DNA of 64,000 nt, from assembly GCA_016744435.1 (NCBI GenBank), contig JADGEJ010000006.1, positions 44,276 through 108,275 of the forward strand, given 5' to 3'. This document shows positions 42,034-51,404 of the stretch, piece after piece (position 1 is the stretch's first letter; the number at the start of each line of letters is the position of its first letter). The notes under the pieces were generated by a model. It made no database searches. It had not been told where the DNA came from and saw only the letters and a program-made list of their open reading frames with translations. The translations under genes and the position numbers were made by a program. The stretch comes from Lentibacter sp. Its GTDB lineage: Bacteria > Pseudomonadota > Alphaproteobacteria > Rhodobacterales > Rhodobacteraceae.

Positions 42034-43423
42034 TTAGCTCGTTATGAGCAAATGGAGCGGGCCCGTCTTCGCTGCTTACAGTAACAGCGCTGAGGGGCCA
42101 GCGTATGGCGACAACAGCGCCAGTGTAACTGCTTTGGGCATCGTCGCGACCGTTCGAAAAGGCAAGTTCGGCACCGCTGCGTTCCAACATCGTTTTGGCG
42201 ATAAACATGCCCAGGCCCATACCTTCATAGGCAGTCTTGCGGACGCGCTCTTGCGAGTTACTGCGTCGGCGCACAAAGGGATCACCGATGCTGCCAAACA
42301 ACGAACTGGGAAACCCGCGTCCATCATCAGCGATGGACACCATTGCAAAGCGTTCATTCCAGCTGATTTCCACCCAAACGTTCTCGCGAGAGAAATCAAC
42401 CGCATTTTGCACGAGGTTGCGGATACCATGAATGATCTCTGGCTTACGATAGATCTCTGGCTGGGCCAATCCATTCTGGCCTGCCGCAGAAAAGTGAAGC
42501 TTCTTGCCGCGGTCCAAATGGGGGCTGGCAGCTTCTTCAACCACGGCAGAAATAGGCGCTTGGCGCAGGTAAGAATCACCCTTCGCGGTTCGGCCCATTG
42601 AGCGCAGAATGTCGCGACACCGGTCAGCTTGATCGTGGATAAGCTGCACGTCGTCGCGCGCTTCGCTGTCTTGAGCAATATCTTCCAGAAGCTCCGAACT
42701 TGTCAGCTTGATCGTTGCCAGTGGCGTGCCAAGCTCATGTGCTGTCGCTGCGATGACGCCGTCCAGATCAGTAAGTTTTTGCTCGCGCAATAGGGCCATC
42801 TGAGCTGCCTGATAAGCCTGTGACATAATATCGGCTTCCGAAGCAATACGGCGCACGTAAATTCCCAGAAACACAACGGCAATTACGATCGCGGCCCAAG
42901 AGCCGAAAATGAAAATGTCGGGGATGCGCATTATGAAACCCTGATCAGTGCGCAGCGGGAAGTAGAGCTCTGTAAGTACGCTAACGATTGCCACAGCGAT
43001 AACACCAAGGAATATCGTGCTGCGAGACGACAGGACTGCAGCCGAAACAGCCACAGGACCAACGATTAGAATGGAGAATGGGTTGTTCAAGCCGCCCGCT
43101 AGAAACAGGAGTGCTCCCAGTTGTAAAAGATCAAACAGAACAATGAAGAAGTTCTCTCGCTCTGAGAGGCGCCTGTTTTTAGGGAAGATATACATTGATA
43201 CGAGGTTGGCCAGCACAGACGAGCCAACAACAAGATAGAAAAGCTCAACTTCAAGGCGAAGCGCGTAAAGCTGCTGTGCAACGAACAAGGCGCAAAGCTG
43301 CCCCACGATAGCAGCCCAACGCAGCCAGATAACTGTGCGCAACCGAATGAGGCCGCCACGGTTGCCCCCTTCATTCGGATTAAGGCCAGGAAGCTGTCGA
43401 TCGTTTTGCGAGTTGGGTTGCAT
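42029..43423 (-). CDS. regB: Redox sensor histidine kinase RegB/PrrB/ActS
   Basis: 6-TM N-terminus, AATAHELGTPLATIKL H-box, GQNGL ubiquinone-site-like motif; divergent from senC-regA. Confidence 0.95.
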   Translation of the reverse strand: MQPNSQNDRQLPGLNPNEGGNRGGLIRLRTVIWLRWAAIVGQLCALFVAQQLYALRLEVELFYLVVGSSVLANLVSMYIFPKNRRLSERENFFIVLFDLLQLGALLFLAGGLNNPFSILIVGPVAVSAAVLSSRSTIFLGVIAVAIVSVLTELYFPLRTDQGFIMRIPDIFIFGSWAAIVIAVVFLGIYVRRIASEADIMSQAYQAAQMALLREQKLTDLDGVIAATAHELGTPLATIKLTSSELLEDIAQDSEARDDVQLIHDQADRCRDILRSMGRTAKGDSYLRQAPISAVVEEAASPHLDRGKKLHFSAAGQNGLAQPEIYRKPEIIHGIRNLVQNAVDFSRENVWVEISWNERFAMVSIADDGRGFPSSLFGSIGDPFVRRRSNSQERVRKTAYEGMGLGMFIAKTMLERSGAELAFSNGRDDAQSSYTGAVVAIRWPLSAVTVSSEDGPAPFAHNELS

Positions 43424-43495
43424 GTTTGCCTGTGAAGTTTAGATGTATGTCAAGCTTCGCAACCATGCGAAGAAAGCTAGAAGAAAGGAAGTCTT

Positions 43496-44125
43496 ATGTT
43501 GCGGATTGTATCATGGGGCGCTGCAGTTTCCGTTGTTGCTGTGCTGGCAGGCACCTATGCCTACACCAAGTTTGCTGGATCAGGAGACAAGTTTGCTGAC
43601 TGTCGGGTTGGCGCTGTCGCTGGCGGCGGAGGGGCAATCGGAGGCCCATTTGAGCTGGTTTCTGAAACCGGCGAGACAGTAACAGACAAAGATGTGATCA
43701 CCGGCCCGACAATTATCTACTTTGGCTATACATTCTGCCCCGACGTTTGCCCGCTTGATAACGCGCGCAACGCGGAGGCTGTGAGCATTCTGGCGGAGCG
43801 CGGTTACACCGTGAAGCCCGTGTTCATCTCGATTGATCCAGAGCGCGATTCGCCTGAAACAATGCGAGAGTTCACCGATGTGATGCACCCCGATATGCTT
43901 GGCCTGACGGGCTCGTCTGAACAGGTGAAAGCTGCAAGCAAAGCTTACCGCACCTATTTCAAAAGGCACGAGCCAGAAGAGGGCGACGAAGAGTTCTACT
44001 TGGTCGATCATTCAACATTCACCTACTTCATGCAGCCTGATGTCGGCTTTGTTGACTTTTTCAAGCGCGATGAAAGCGAAGTGCAAATGGCAGATCGGCT
44101 ACAGTGTTTCCTTGATAAAAGCTGA
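43496..44125 (+). CDS. senC: SCO1/SenC/PrrC copper chaperone
   Basis: IIYFGYTFCPDVCPLDNARNAEAV CxxxC Sco motif; between regB and regA. Confidence 0.95.
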   Translation: MLRIVSWGAAVSVVAVLAGTYAYTKFAGSGDKFADCRVGAVAGGGGAIGGPFELVSETGETVTDKDVITGPTIIYFGYTFCPDVCPLDNARNAEAVSILAERGYTVKPVFISIDPERDSPETMREFTDVMHPDMLGLTGSSEQVKAASKAYRTYFKRHEPEEGDEEFYLVDHSTFTYFMQPDVGFVDFFKRDESEVQMADRLQCFLDKS

Positions 44126-44197
44126 CCATCCCGCATAAGTTTGACGGAGCATTGTGTTCCACGCTATGAATTAGCTGGAAATCAGGGGGGATGGACA

Positions 44198-44749
44198 TTG
44201 TCGGATAAGCAACTGGAAATTGGCGAAGACAAGACCCTTTTGCTGTTGGATGATGACGAACCCTTTCTGCGGCGCTTGGCCAAGGCCATGGAAAAGCGTG
44301 GTTTTGATGTCGAGACAGCGGGCAGTGTTGCTGCTGGCAAGGCCATAGCGACAGCACGCCCACCTGCATTTGCAGTGTGCGACCTACGCCTTGAAGACGG
44401 CAATGGCCTCGATGTTGTTGAAGTGCTGCGCGAAAAGCGCCCTGACAGCCGGATAGTTGTGCTGACGGGGTATGGCGCGATCGCAACTGCCGTGACAGCT
44501 GTCAAAATCGGCGCGACTGACTACCTCTCAAAGCCAGCTGATGCCAACGACATCACCAGCGCGCTTTTGACACCAACCAACGAGCTGCCCCCGCCGCCGG
44601 AAAACCCGATGAGCGCTGATCGCGTGCGTTGGGAGCATATCCAGCGCGTCTATGAGTTGTGTGATCGCAACGTGAGCGAAACCGCGCGCCGCCTGAATAT
44701 GCACCGCAGGACGTTGCAGCGTATATTGGCCAAGCGTAGCCCCAAATAA
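44198..44749 (+). CDS. regA: Response regulator RegA/PrrA/ActR
   Basis: LLLDDDEPFLRRLAKAMEKRGF and Fis-type HTH (NVSETARRLNMHRRTLQRILAKRSPK). Probable TTG start. Confidence 0.96.
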   Translation: MSDKQLEIGEDKTLLLLDDDEPFLRRLAKAMEKRGFDVETAGSVAAGKAIATARPPAFAVCDLRLEDGNGLDVVEVLREKRPDSRIVVLTGYGAIATAVTAVKIGATDYLSKPADANDITSALLTPTNELPPPPENPMSADRVRWEHIQRVYELCDRNVSETARRLNMHRRTLQRILAKRSPK

Positions 44750-45805
44750 GTGACAGACGACGCGACATTGCCACCCAGCCCTAAGGGGGGCTGGTCACAA
44801 TCTGTCGTGACATTGCAGAATGCGCTGGTTGTTCCGCCCGTAAAGGCTGGTGCGCTGGTGCTGGAAACGGGTGTTTTTGACAGTGACGGCGCTTATTGCG
44901 ACCACGCCGCGATGTGGCGGCGCGATGTTGTAATCACGGAAGCGCCGAAGCCTGTGAAGCCAAAACAGGTGCTTGCAGGCAAATGGCTTTGGGGTGGCGT
45001 GCTCTACCATCACTTCGGGCATTTTCAGGTGGAAAGCATAGCGCGGCTTTGGGCGGTGAAGCGTTTTCGTGATGAGATCGACGGGATCATCTTTGTGCCG
45101 CGCGATGTGAAAGCGGGTGCAACGCTCTTGGAGTTCGAGACAGAGTATTTGCAACTTATGGTTGGTGATGTGGCCATCAAGCTTGTGGCTGATCCAAGCG
45201 CGGTTGAAGAGCTTGTCGTGCCGGGGCAAGGCTTTGGGCTTGGCAAAATTGCTGCGGGAACACGGGTGTTCCGCCGGTTTGTTGACCAGCAATTTTCTCA
45301 GGGCATTGTCGCAGACGGGCCAGAAAAGCTGTTTATCTCACGCTCCAAACAGGGCCTTCAGAAGGGCGGGTTTGTGGGCGAAGATGTGCTTGATGCGCGG
45401 ATGAAAGCCGCCGGATACGACGTGTTTTTCCCCGAAGATCACAGTATCGCTGAGCAGATCGCGCGTTACAAAGCTGCCAGCCATGTCGTAGCACTAGACG
45501 GCTCTGCGCTGCACTTGTTTGCGATGGTCGCCAAAAAGCGGCAGGCGGTGGCGATGATCCTGCGGCGCGAGAGGGTTGCCAGCCGCTCGCTTCGGCGACA
45601 TCTGCACAGGTTCATGGCGCGCAAACCGCTGGCCATCAATGCGCTGCGAGGTGCGGATGGCGTCGCGTTTGGCAAAAAGCGGATGATTGATGAGCTAGAC
45701 TTCGAGGTGATCGGCAAACTGCTCAAGCGGCACGGGTTTGTCGACAAGTCGCACCCGTGGCAGGCGCTTTGCGCAGAGGAAATTAACCCAAGCCATAGCG
45801 CATAA
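44750..45805 (+). CDS. Glycosyltransferase family 61-like (DUF563) protein
   Basis: GGVLYHHFGHFQVESIARLWAV...; FISRSKQGLQKGGFVGED; GTG start immediately after the regA stop. Confidence 0.75.
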   Translation: MTDDATLPPSPKGGWSQSVVTLQNALVVPPVKAGALVLETGVFDSDGAYCDHAAMWRRDVVITEAPKPVKPKQVLAGKWLWGGVLYHHFGHFQVESIARLWAVKRFRDEIDGIIFVPRDVKAGATLLEFETEYLQLMVGDVAIKLVADPSAVEELVVPGQGFGLGKIAAGTRVFRRFVDQQFSQGIVADGPEKLFISRSKQGLQKGGFVGEDVLDARMKAAGYDVFFPEDHSIAEQIARYKAASHVVALDGSALHLFAMVAKKRQAVAMILRRERVASRSLRRHLHRFMARKPLAINALRGADGVAFGKKRMIDELDFEVIGKLLKRHGFVDKSHPWQALCAEEINPSHSA

Positions 45806-46238
45806 AGACACTTTCGCCGTCTCGCTTGTAAGGCTCGAACCCGCGTGACTGATAGTAGGCAAGGCCGCCCTCGTTGTAGCTGCGAATGGTGGCGTTGATC
45901 CAGCCGTAACCCAGCGTGCTTGCGGCGTTGCGCGTTGCCTCAAACAAGGCCGAGCCGATGCCAAGTTGTGTTTTGCCGATGCGGGCAAATGTGGCGATAT
46001 CGCAAGCCTCTACCGGCAAGGCCGGGTTTGGCCTGACGTATTGAAACCCAAGCAGTTCCCCAGCGTCGTTTTCTGCGAGATGCCAAGCCGATTGGGCCTT
46101 GTTAGAGCCTATTTTTGCCTTCATATCACCGCTTGAAAGCGGGGTTTGCATAGCCGTTGTGCCACCATGTGAAATGATCTCATTAAGCAGCTCGGCCATG
46201 ATGCGGGCGTCAAGCAAGGCGGCGCGACGAATGTGCAT
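45783..46238 (-). CDS. GNAT family N-acetyltransferase
   Basis: IRRAALLDARIMAELLNEII...IGKTQLGIGSALFEATRNAASTLGYGWINATIRSYNEGGLAYYQSRGFEPY. Confidence 0.92.
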   Translation of the reverse strand: MHIRRAALLDARIMAELLNEIISHGGTTAMQTPLSSGDMKAKIGSNKAQSAWHLAENDAGELLGFQYVRPNPALPVEACDIATFARIGKTQLGIGSALFEATRNAASTLGYGWINATIRSYNEGGLAYYQSRGFEPYKRDGESVFMRYGLG

Positions 46239-46843
46239 CAGAGCTGCTCCAGCAAAGCACTATGGCGCGCGGTGAAGTCGTTGCGTGCCTCAACAGGGGG
46301 CCGCAACTGAAGCGACAACCCGTCAAGCAGCGCGGTGTCAGGCTTGCCAAAGAACTTGTCAGATTCCTCAACCGTGAACCCGGCGATCTGCGTCGCCTCG
46401 AGCCAAGCCGAAATCTTGTCAGCTTTCTTGATCTGCTTCTTCACCGCGACGGGGATTTTGGCAGGCAAGCCAAAGCGAATGTGAATGGCCGCAGTGAGGC
46501 GCTCGTCAAGTTCTTCGTAGCCCGGGCCGACGGCGTTTTTTACAGGGCTGATCATGTCACCGATCACATATTCAGGCGCGTCATGAAGCAATGCGGCGAG
46601 CTTCCACTTGGCGGGGGCGTTCGGCACGATCCGGCAAAACAGCGCCTCAACCAGCAGAGAATGCTCGGCGACGGAATAAGCAAAGTCGCCAACCGTCTGT
46701 CCGTTCCAGCGCGCTACAAAGGCAAGGCCATGGGCAATATCTTCGATCTCAATGTCGATTGGCGTTGGGTCAAGTAAGTCGAGCCGACGGCCAGACAGCA
46801 TGCGCTGCCACGCGCGGGCTTGTTTTTGGTGTTGTTTCGCCAT
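46238..46843 (-). CDS. HD domain phosphohydrolase (YfbR-like)
   Basis: YSVAEHSLLVEALF...LLHDAPEYVIGDMISPVKNA. Confidence 0.9.
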   Translation of the reverse strand: MAKQHQKQARAWQRMLSGRRLDLLDPTPIDIEIEDIAHGLAFVARWNGQTVGDFAYSVAEHSLLVEALFCRIVPNAPAKWKLAALLHDAPEYVIGDMISPVKNAVGPGYEELDERLTAAIHIRFGLPAKIPVAVKKQIKKADKISAWLEATQIAGFTVEESDKFFGKPDTALLDGLSLQLRPPVEARNDFTARHSALLEQL

Positions 46844-46856
46844 GATTGGTCCTTCG

Positions 46857-46872
46857 TTAACCCTTTATTAAC
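46857..46872. promoter_or_regulatory. CtrA-type box TTAA-N7-TTAAC
   Basis: TTAAccctttaTTAAC just upstream of the HD hydrolase start (minus) and in the shared divergent region with 47007(+). Confidence 0.55.
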
Positions 46873-47006
46873 CTAGTGAATTTGCCTCACGCCCTTTTCT
46901 TGCCACATTTAACTCTTATTGTAATCTTTAGGATCAGAAAAACTGACCAAACTAACGGCCACATTAGAGGGCCGACACATTGAGAGTAGAAATCGAGGAG
47001 CTTGGC

Positions 47007-47330
47007 ATGATCGAGCGTATTTGCACAAAGCGCATGTTTGCGTTGTTGTTACTGGCTTTTGGCGCAGTGATGACATCCCTTCCAGCCCATGCTGATAGTT
47101 GCGCCATCCGCGCAGATATCGTGGCAAAGCTGGAAGGCAATTTTCAAGAACAACTGACAGGTGGCGGCCTTCACGGCTTAAGCGCTGTTGTTGAAGTCTG
47201 GACGTCTCCTAAGACGGGCACGTTCACTGTTGTCACGACAGATGCCAAAGGCCTGTCGTGCATTCTGGCAACGGGCACTGATTGGCATGCCGCTAGCCCG
47301 CTCACAAGGGCGTCAGCACAGGCGCTTTGA
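47007..47330 (+). CDS. Small secreted hypothetical protein
   Basis: Signal peptide (MFALLLLAFGAVMTSLPAHADS) plus ~85 aa mature region. Confidence 0.7.
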   Translation: MIERICTKRMFALLLLAFGAVMTSLPAHADSCAIRADIVAKLEGNFQEQLTGGGLHGLSAVVEVWTSPKTGTFTVVTTDAKGLSCILATGTDWHAASPLTRASAQAL

Positions 47331-47362
47331 CGCCACGCGCGACATTGCGCAAATCCTGATGA

Positions 47363-47420
47363 GGTGATACCGCCACTGGCGAAGCTAGGAAACTGGCAAA
47401 CGCTATGAAAAGGTATCCCC
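47363..47420 (+). promoter_or_regulatory. Possible structured 5' leader of ahcY
   Basis: GGTGATACC (47363-47371) pairs with GGTATCCCC (47412-47420) in 8/9 positions and would occlude the ribosome-binding region. Confidence 0.35.
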
Positions 47421-47421
47421 C

Positions 47422-48813
47422 ATGTCAGACGACTACATTGTAAAAGATATCGCCCTCGCGGAATTTGGCCGCAAAGAGCTTGATATCGCTGAAACCGAAA
47501 TGCCTGGCCTGATGGCTTTGCGCGCCGAATATGGCGAGAGCAAGCCGCTCAAAGGCGCGCGCATTGTCGGCTCACTCCACATGACGATCCAGACAGCTGT
47601 TCTGATCGAAACGCTGAACGAGCTGGGCGCCGATGTGCGCTGGGCATCATGCAATATTTTCTCAACGCAAGACCACGCTGCTGCTGCGATTGCCGCGGGT
47701 GGAACGCCTGTTTTCGCGATCAAAGGCCAGACGCTGGAAGAGCACTGGGACTATTTGGACCGCTCGTTCATGTTCACCGAGGGCGCGAACCTGATCCTTG
47801 ACGATGGCGGCGATGCGACGCTTTATGTGCTGCTCGGTGCGCGCGTTGAAGCTGGCGAGACTGGCCTTATCGAAGTGCCGACTTCAGAAGAAGAAGAAGC
47901 CATTTTTGCACAGATCAAAAAGCGCATGGCGGCTAGCCCGGGTTGGTTTACCAAGACGCGTGCTGACATTCAGGGCGTTTCGGAAGAAACAACAACTGGC
48001 GTTCACCGCCTTTATGACTTGCACAAAAAAGGCCAGCTGCCTTTCCCTGCGATCAACGTGAACGACTCTGTGACAAAGTCGAAGTTTGACAACAAATACG
48101 GCTGTAAAGAGAGCCTCGTTGACGGCATTCGCCGTGCGACTGACACGATGATGGCTGGTAAAGTCGCGGTTGTTATGGGCTACGGCGACGTTGGCAAAGG
48201 CTCGGCGGCGTCACTCGCAGGCGCTGGTGCGCGTGTGATCGTGACCGAAGTTGACCCGATCTGCGCGCTTCAAGCGGCGATGGATGGCTTTCAGGTGACA
48301 ACGCTGGAAGATGTTGTCGGCATGGCGGATATTTTCGTGACGACAACCGGCAACAAAGACGTGATCCGCATCGAGCATATGCGCGAGATGAAGGACATGG
48401 CGATTGTTGGCAACATCGGCCACTTCGACAACGAAATTCAGGTGGCAAGCCTGAAGAACCACAAGTGGACGAACATCAAAGAGCAGGTCGACATGATCGA
48501 GATGCCCAATGGCAACCGCTTGATCTTGCTGTCTGAGGGCCGCCTGCTGAACCTAGGCAACGCCACGGGCCACCCGAGTTTTGTGATGAGCGCGAGCTTC
48601 ACCAACCAAGTGTTGGCGCAGATCGAACTTTGGACAAAGGGCGACGAGTATAACAACGAAGTTTACATCTTGCCTAAGCACCTCGACGAGAAGGTTGCAC
48701 GCCTGCACCTTGACCGTATCGGTGTGAAGCTTAGCAAGCTCGACAAAGAGCAGGCTGATTACATTGGTGTGAGCACCGAAGGGCCGTTCAAGCCCGAGCA
48801 CTACCGCTACTAA
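47422..48813 (+). CDS. ahcY: Adenosylhomocysteinase
   Basis: [43 protein letters not shown]. Confidence 0.98.
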   Translation: MSDDYIVKDIALAEFGRKELDIAETEMPGLMALRAEYGESKPLKGARIVGSLHMTIQTAVLIETLNELGADVRWASCNIFSTQDHAAAAIAAGGTPVFAIKGQTLEEHWDYLDRSFMFTEGANLILDDGGDATLYVLLGARVEAGETGLIEVPTSEEEEAIFAQIKKRMAASPGWFTKTRADIQGVSEETTTGVHRLYDLHKKGQLPFPAINVNDSVTKSKFDNKYGCKESLVDGIRRATDTMMAGKVAVVMGYGDVGKGSAASLAGAGARVIVTEVDPICALQAAMDGFQVTTLEDVVGMADIFVTTTGNKDVIRIEHMREMKDMAIVGNIGHFDNEIQVASLKNHKWTNIKEQVDMIEMPNGNRLILLSEGRLLNLGNATGHPSFVMSASFTNQVLAQIELWTKGDEYNNEVYILPKHLDEKVARLHLDRIGVKLSKLDKEQADYIGVSTEGPFKPEHYRY

Positions 48814-48817
48814 AGGC

Positions 48818-49552
48818 ATGCAAATGTTTCTCAAAGGGCTCCGTTTGGCTGTGCGTCGGACGGGGCTCTTTTTGTTTGTGCTGATTGTAATTGTCGGCAC
48901 ATGGCAGGCTCTAACACACCCTAAAACGCCTCTACCGCGGCAATGGAACCCGATCGAACCCCTGCGCGTGAGTGATCCGTTCACGCAGTTAAGTGCGTGG
49001 AAACTGCGGCGTGTTTTGGCAAGCCCAGAGCTGTGCCGCAGTGTGCTTGCCGAGGCTGGCGATGCGCAGCCGATGGCAGACTTTATCAAGACTGCACAGT
49101 GCCATATCAAGAACCGCGTTAAGCTGAGCCGTGTTGGGAAGGCGCAATTGGCGCCCGTTGAAACAACTTGCGGCACCGCACTCAGGCTCGCGCTTTGGGA
49201 AAGGCACGGTGTTCAGCCCGCCGCCGAGCGCCACTTGGGAGAGCCGATCGCGAAGGTCAGACACTTTTCCAGCTACAACTGTCGCCCGATGCGCACGGGA
49301 ATGGCGGGAGTAACCCGCATGAGCAGTCACGCCACGGCAGATTCTATCGACATTTCCGGCTTCATCAGCAAGAGCGGCAAGAGCATTGACTTGAAGCGCG
49401 ACTGGAGCGGCGACGTAGCAAAGGCAGCCTTTTTGTTTGATGTTAACGAAGCCGCTTGCATGTGGTTTCGCGTGACACTTGGCCCGCGTTACAACCGCCT
49501 GCACGCTGATCACTTTCACTTACAGGGTTCTGGCTGGGGGCTTTGCCGTTGA
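48818..49552 (+). CDS. Extensin-like C-terminal domain protein
   Basis: N-terminal TM; FSSYNCRPM...MSSHATADSIDISGF...LHADHFHLQGSGWGLCR. Confidence 0.92.
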   Translation: MQMFLKGLRLAVRRTGLFLFVLIVIVGTWQALTHPKTPLPRQWNPIEPLRVSDPFTQLSAWKLRRVLASPELCRSVLAEAGDAQPMADFIKTAQCHIKNRVKLSRVGKAQLAPVETTCGTALRLALWERHGVQPAAERHLGEPIAKVRHFSSYNCRPMRTGMAGVTRMSSHATADSIDISGFISKSGKSIDLKRDWSGDVAKAAFLFDVNEAACMWFRVTLGPRYNRLHADHFHLQGSGWGLCR

Positions 49553-49682
49553 CCACACGGCAACCACAGGGGGAGAATGCGACAAGTTTTCCCTTTGTGA
49601 TATTTTCTACAGACAGTAGGCTTGCCCCGTATCCGAACAAATATTCAACTGGCGGAGACGCCAATCAGGTGGGAGACCGAAA

Positions 49683-50024
49683 ATGGGTAAACGCGACGAT
49701 CTTATCGCTCAGTACGCTGATGATCTTAAAAACAAATGTGGCATGCAACCAGACATGGACCTTTTGACAAAGGTGACCATCGGCTGTGGCCCCGCGATCT
49801 ACAACGCTGATGCGTCAACAGTTGCTGGCAGCCAGCCAAGCGAGCTGGAAACCGTGAAAGTAAACTTCTTGATGAAGAAACTCGGCCTTCCAGACACTCC
49901 CGACCTCATGGCGGCGATCGGCTCAGTGATCGAAACCTACGGCAAATCAGAGCGCAACAAGTACCGCGCCGTTGTTTATTACATGCTGACAAAGCATTTC
50001 GGCAAAGAAGCTGTTTACGGCTAA
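49683..50024 (+). CDS. DUF2853 family protein
   Basis: MGKRDDLIAQYADDLKNKCGMQPDMDLLTKVTIGCGPAIYNADASTVA, 113 aa. Confidence 0.85.
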   Translation: MGKRDDLIAQYADDLKNKCGMQPDMDLLTKVTIGCGPAIYNADASTVAGSQPSELETVKVNFLMKKLGLPDTPDLMAAIGSVIETYGKSERNKYRAVVYYMLTKHFGKEAVYG

Positions 50025-50047
50025 GCACCAGCTTATCAGAGTTGAGA

Positions 50048-50076
50048 TCGCCCGTCTGTTTAGGCGGGCGTTTCTC
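50048..50076 (+). terminator. Rho-independent terminator
   Basis: cgCCCGtctgtttaggCGGGcgtttctc after DUF2853. Confidence 0.75.
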
Positions 50077-50208
50077 ATTTGAGATACTTTGTAGGCAGTA
50101 AACATTTGCCCGAAGTGCCCGCTTGACCTAACTTACTAAGTGACCGAGCCAGTATGGCTGGGCCCGAAATTATGAATCGCGTGTGGTGTATGGGAGCACG
50201 TGGGGATG

Positions 50209-50258
50209 AAAGAGGGTTCTGTCTCGTGGTGACGTCAGAACCCTCTTTTACATTTTTA
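50209..50258. terminator. Strong hairpin terminator, bidirectional or ending a small RNA
   Basis: AAAGAGGGTTCTG-N14-CAGAACCCTCTTT followed by TACATTTTT on the plus strand. Confidence 0.75.
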
Positions 50259-50651
50259 AAATAGCATCAACACCAGCCCGATGGTGGCGCAGGACAGCAC
50301 AGCATAGCCTGCGTCGATGAGCGTTAGTTTCAGCGGCCGCATGCCGTACATGTTGTTGAGCGCGATCCAAGGAGTGATAAAAAACAGCCCGATACCAAGA
50401 CCTGAGATAAGCCCTTTGCCCAGAGTGTTGATCGCTGACAGCTCGAAGACGTGGCGCATCATACCCGCGACGATCAAGATCAGCAGAAACGAGACAACAA
50501 ACATTGCCGGGCTTTGGCCACCTTCTGGCTTGCCATTCTCGTCGCAGCGTATGCCTGACGCTTCCATCCAAGGCTTGCTTAAGACGCCATACCAGACAGC
50601 CCCAAGGATCCAGCCGCAGATTGCAGCTACGATGACAGCGATAACTTCCAA
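50256..50651 (-). CDS. DUF1761 family membrane protein
   Basis: GWILGAVWYGVLSKPWMEASG... 4-TM. Confidence 0.85.
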   Translation of the reverse strand: MEVIAVIVAAICGWILGAVWYGVLSKPWMEASGIRCDENGKPEGGQSPAMFVVSFLLILIVAGMMRHVFELSAINTLGKGLISGLGIGLFFITPWIALNNMYGMRPLKLTLIDAGYAVLSCATIGLVLMLF

Positions 50652-50708
50652 AGTGTGATCTCCCCCAAATTATGAAGAGAGCTTACTACAAAATCCAAAA
50701 AGACACGC

Positions 50709-51131
50709 CTAGTTTTTTGTAACACCAGCCAGCTCGCAAACGATGGCCCACTCTGCTTCAGTAACGGGTTGCACTGAAAGGCGCGATGTTTTGACAAGCG
50801 CCATCTCGGCAAGCCGAGGATCAGCTTTTATTGTGGCGAGCGCAACGGGTGTTTCAACAGGCCGCACCGCTTTGATGTTAACGCATTCCCAGCGGTCATC
50901 GTCGGTTGTGCTGTCAGAGTGCGCTTCAGTGCAGACTTCAACAATGCCAACAACGGCCTTCTCTTTTTGCGAGTGGTAAAAAAACCCGCGATCGCCCAGT
51001 GCCATTTCGCGCATAAAGTTGCGGGCTTGATAGTTGCGCACGCCGTCCCATTCTTCGCCCGCCTCGCCTTTGGCGGCTTGGTCGTCCCAGCTCCAGGTTG
51101 ACGGCTCAGACTTGAACAACCAGTAGCGCAT
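50709..51131 (-). CDS. EVE domain-containing protein
   Basis: YWLFKSEPSTWSWDDQ...WDGVRNYQARNFMREMALGDRGFFYHS. Confidence 0.95.
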   Translation of the reverse strand: MRYWLFKSEPSTWSWDDQAAKGEAGEEWDGVRNYQARNFMREMALGDRGFFYHSQKEKAVVGIVEVCTEAHSDSTTDDDRWECVNIKAVRPVETPVALATIKADPRLAEMALVKTSRLSVQPVTEAEWAIVCELAGVTKN

Positions 51132-51403
51132 TACCCGATAACCTTTTTCCAGGGCTGGATGCGCACGTCAGAAAAAAGGCCAGCCTTTGCGTAGGGGTCG
51201 TTTGCGGCCCAGTCTTGCGCGTCGGTCGGGCTTTCCACATCGAGAATAACAAGTGAGCCGGCCATATCGCCCGCATCGTCAAGCAGGGGGCCAGCCATGG
51301 CGACAACGCCTGTTTCTTCGATGTAGGCAAGGTGCGCATCGCGGTTGGATTTGCGAACCGCGAGGGCGCCTTGTTTGTCTGTGCAGATGAGGGCGATGAG
51401 CAT
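51131..51403 (-). CDS. YciI family protein
   Basis: ALICTDKQGALAVRKSNRDAHLAYIEE...GSLVILDVESPTDAQDWAANDPYAKAGLF. Confidence 0.95.
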   Translation of the reverse strand: MLIALICTDKQGALAVRKSNRDAHLAYIEETGVVAMAGPLLDDAGDMAGSLVILDVESPTDAQDWAANDPYAKAGLFSDVRIQPWKKVIG

Positions 51404-51404
51404 G

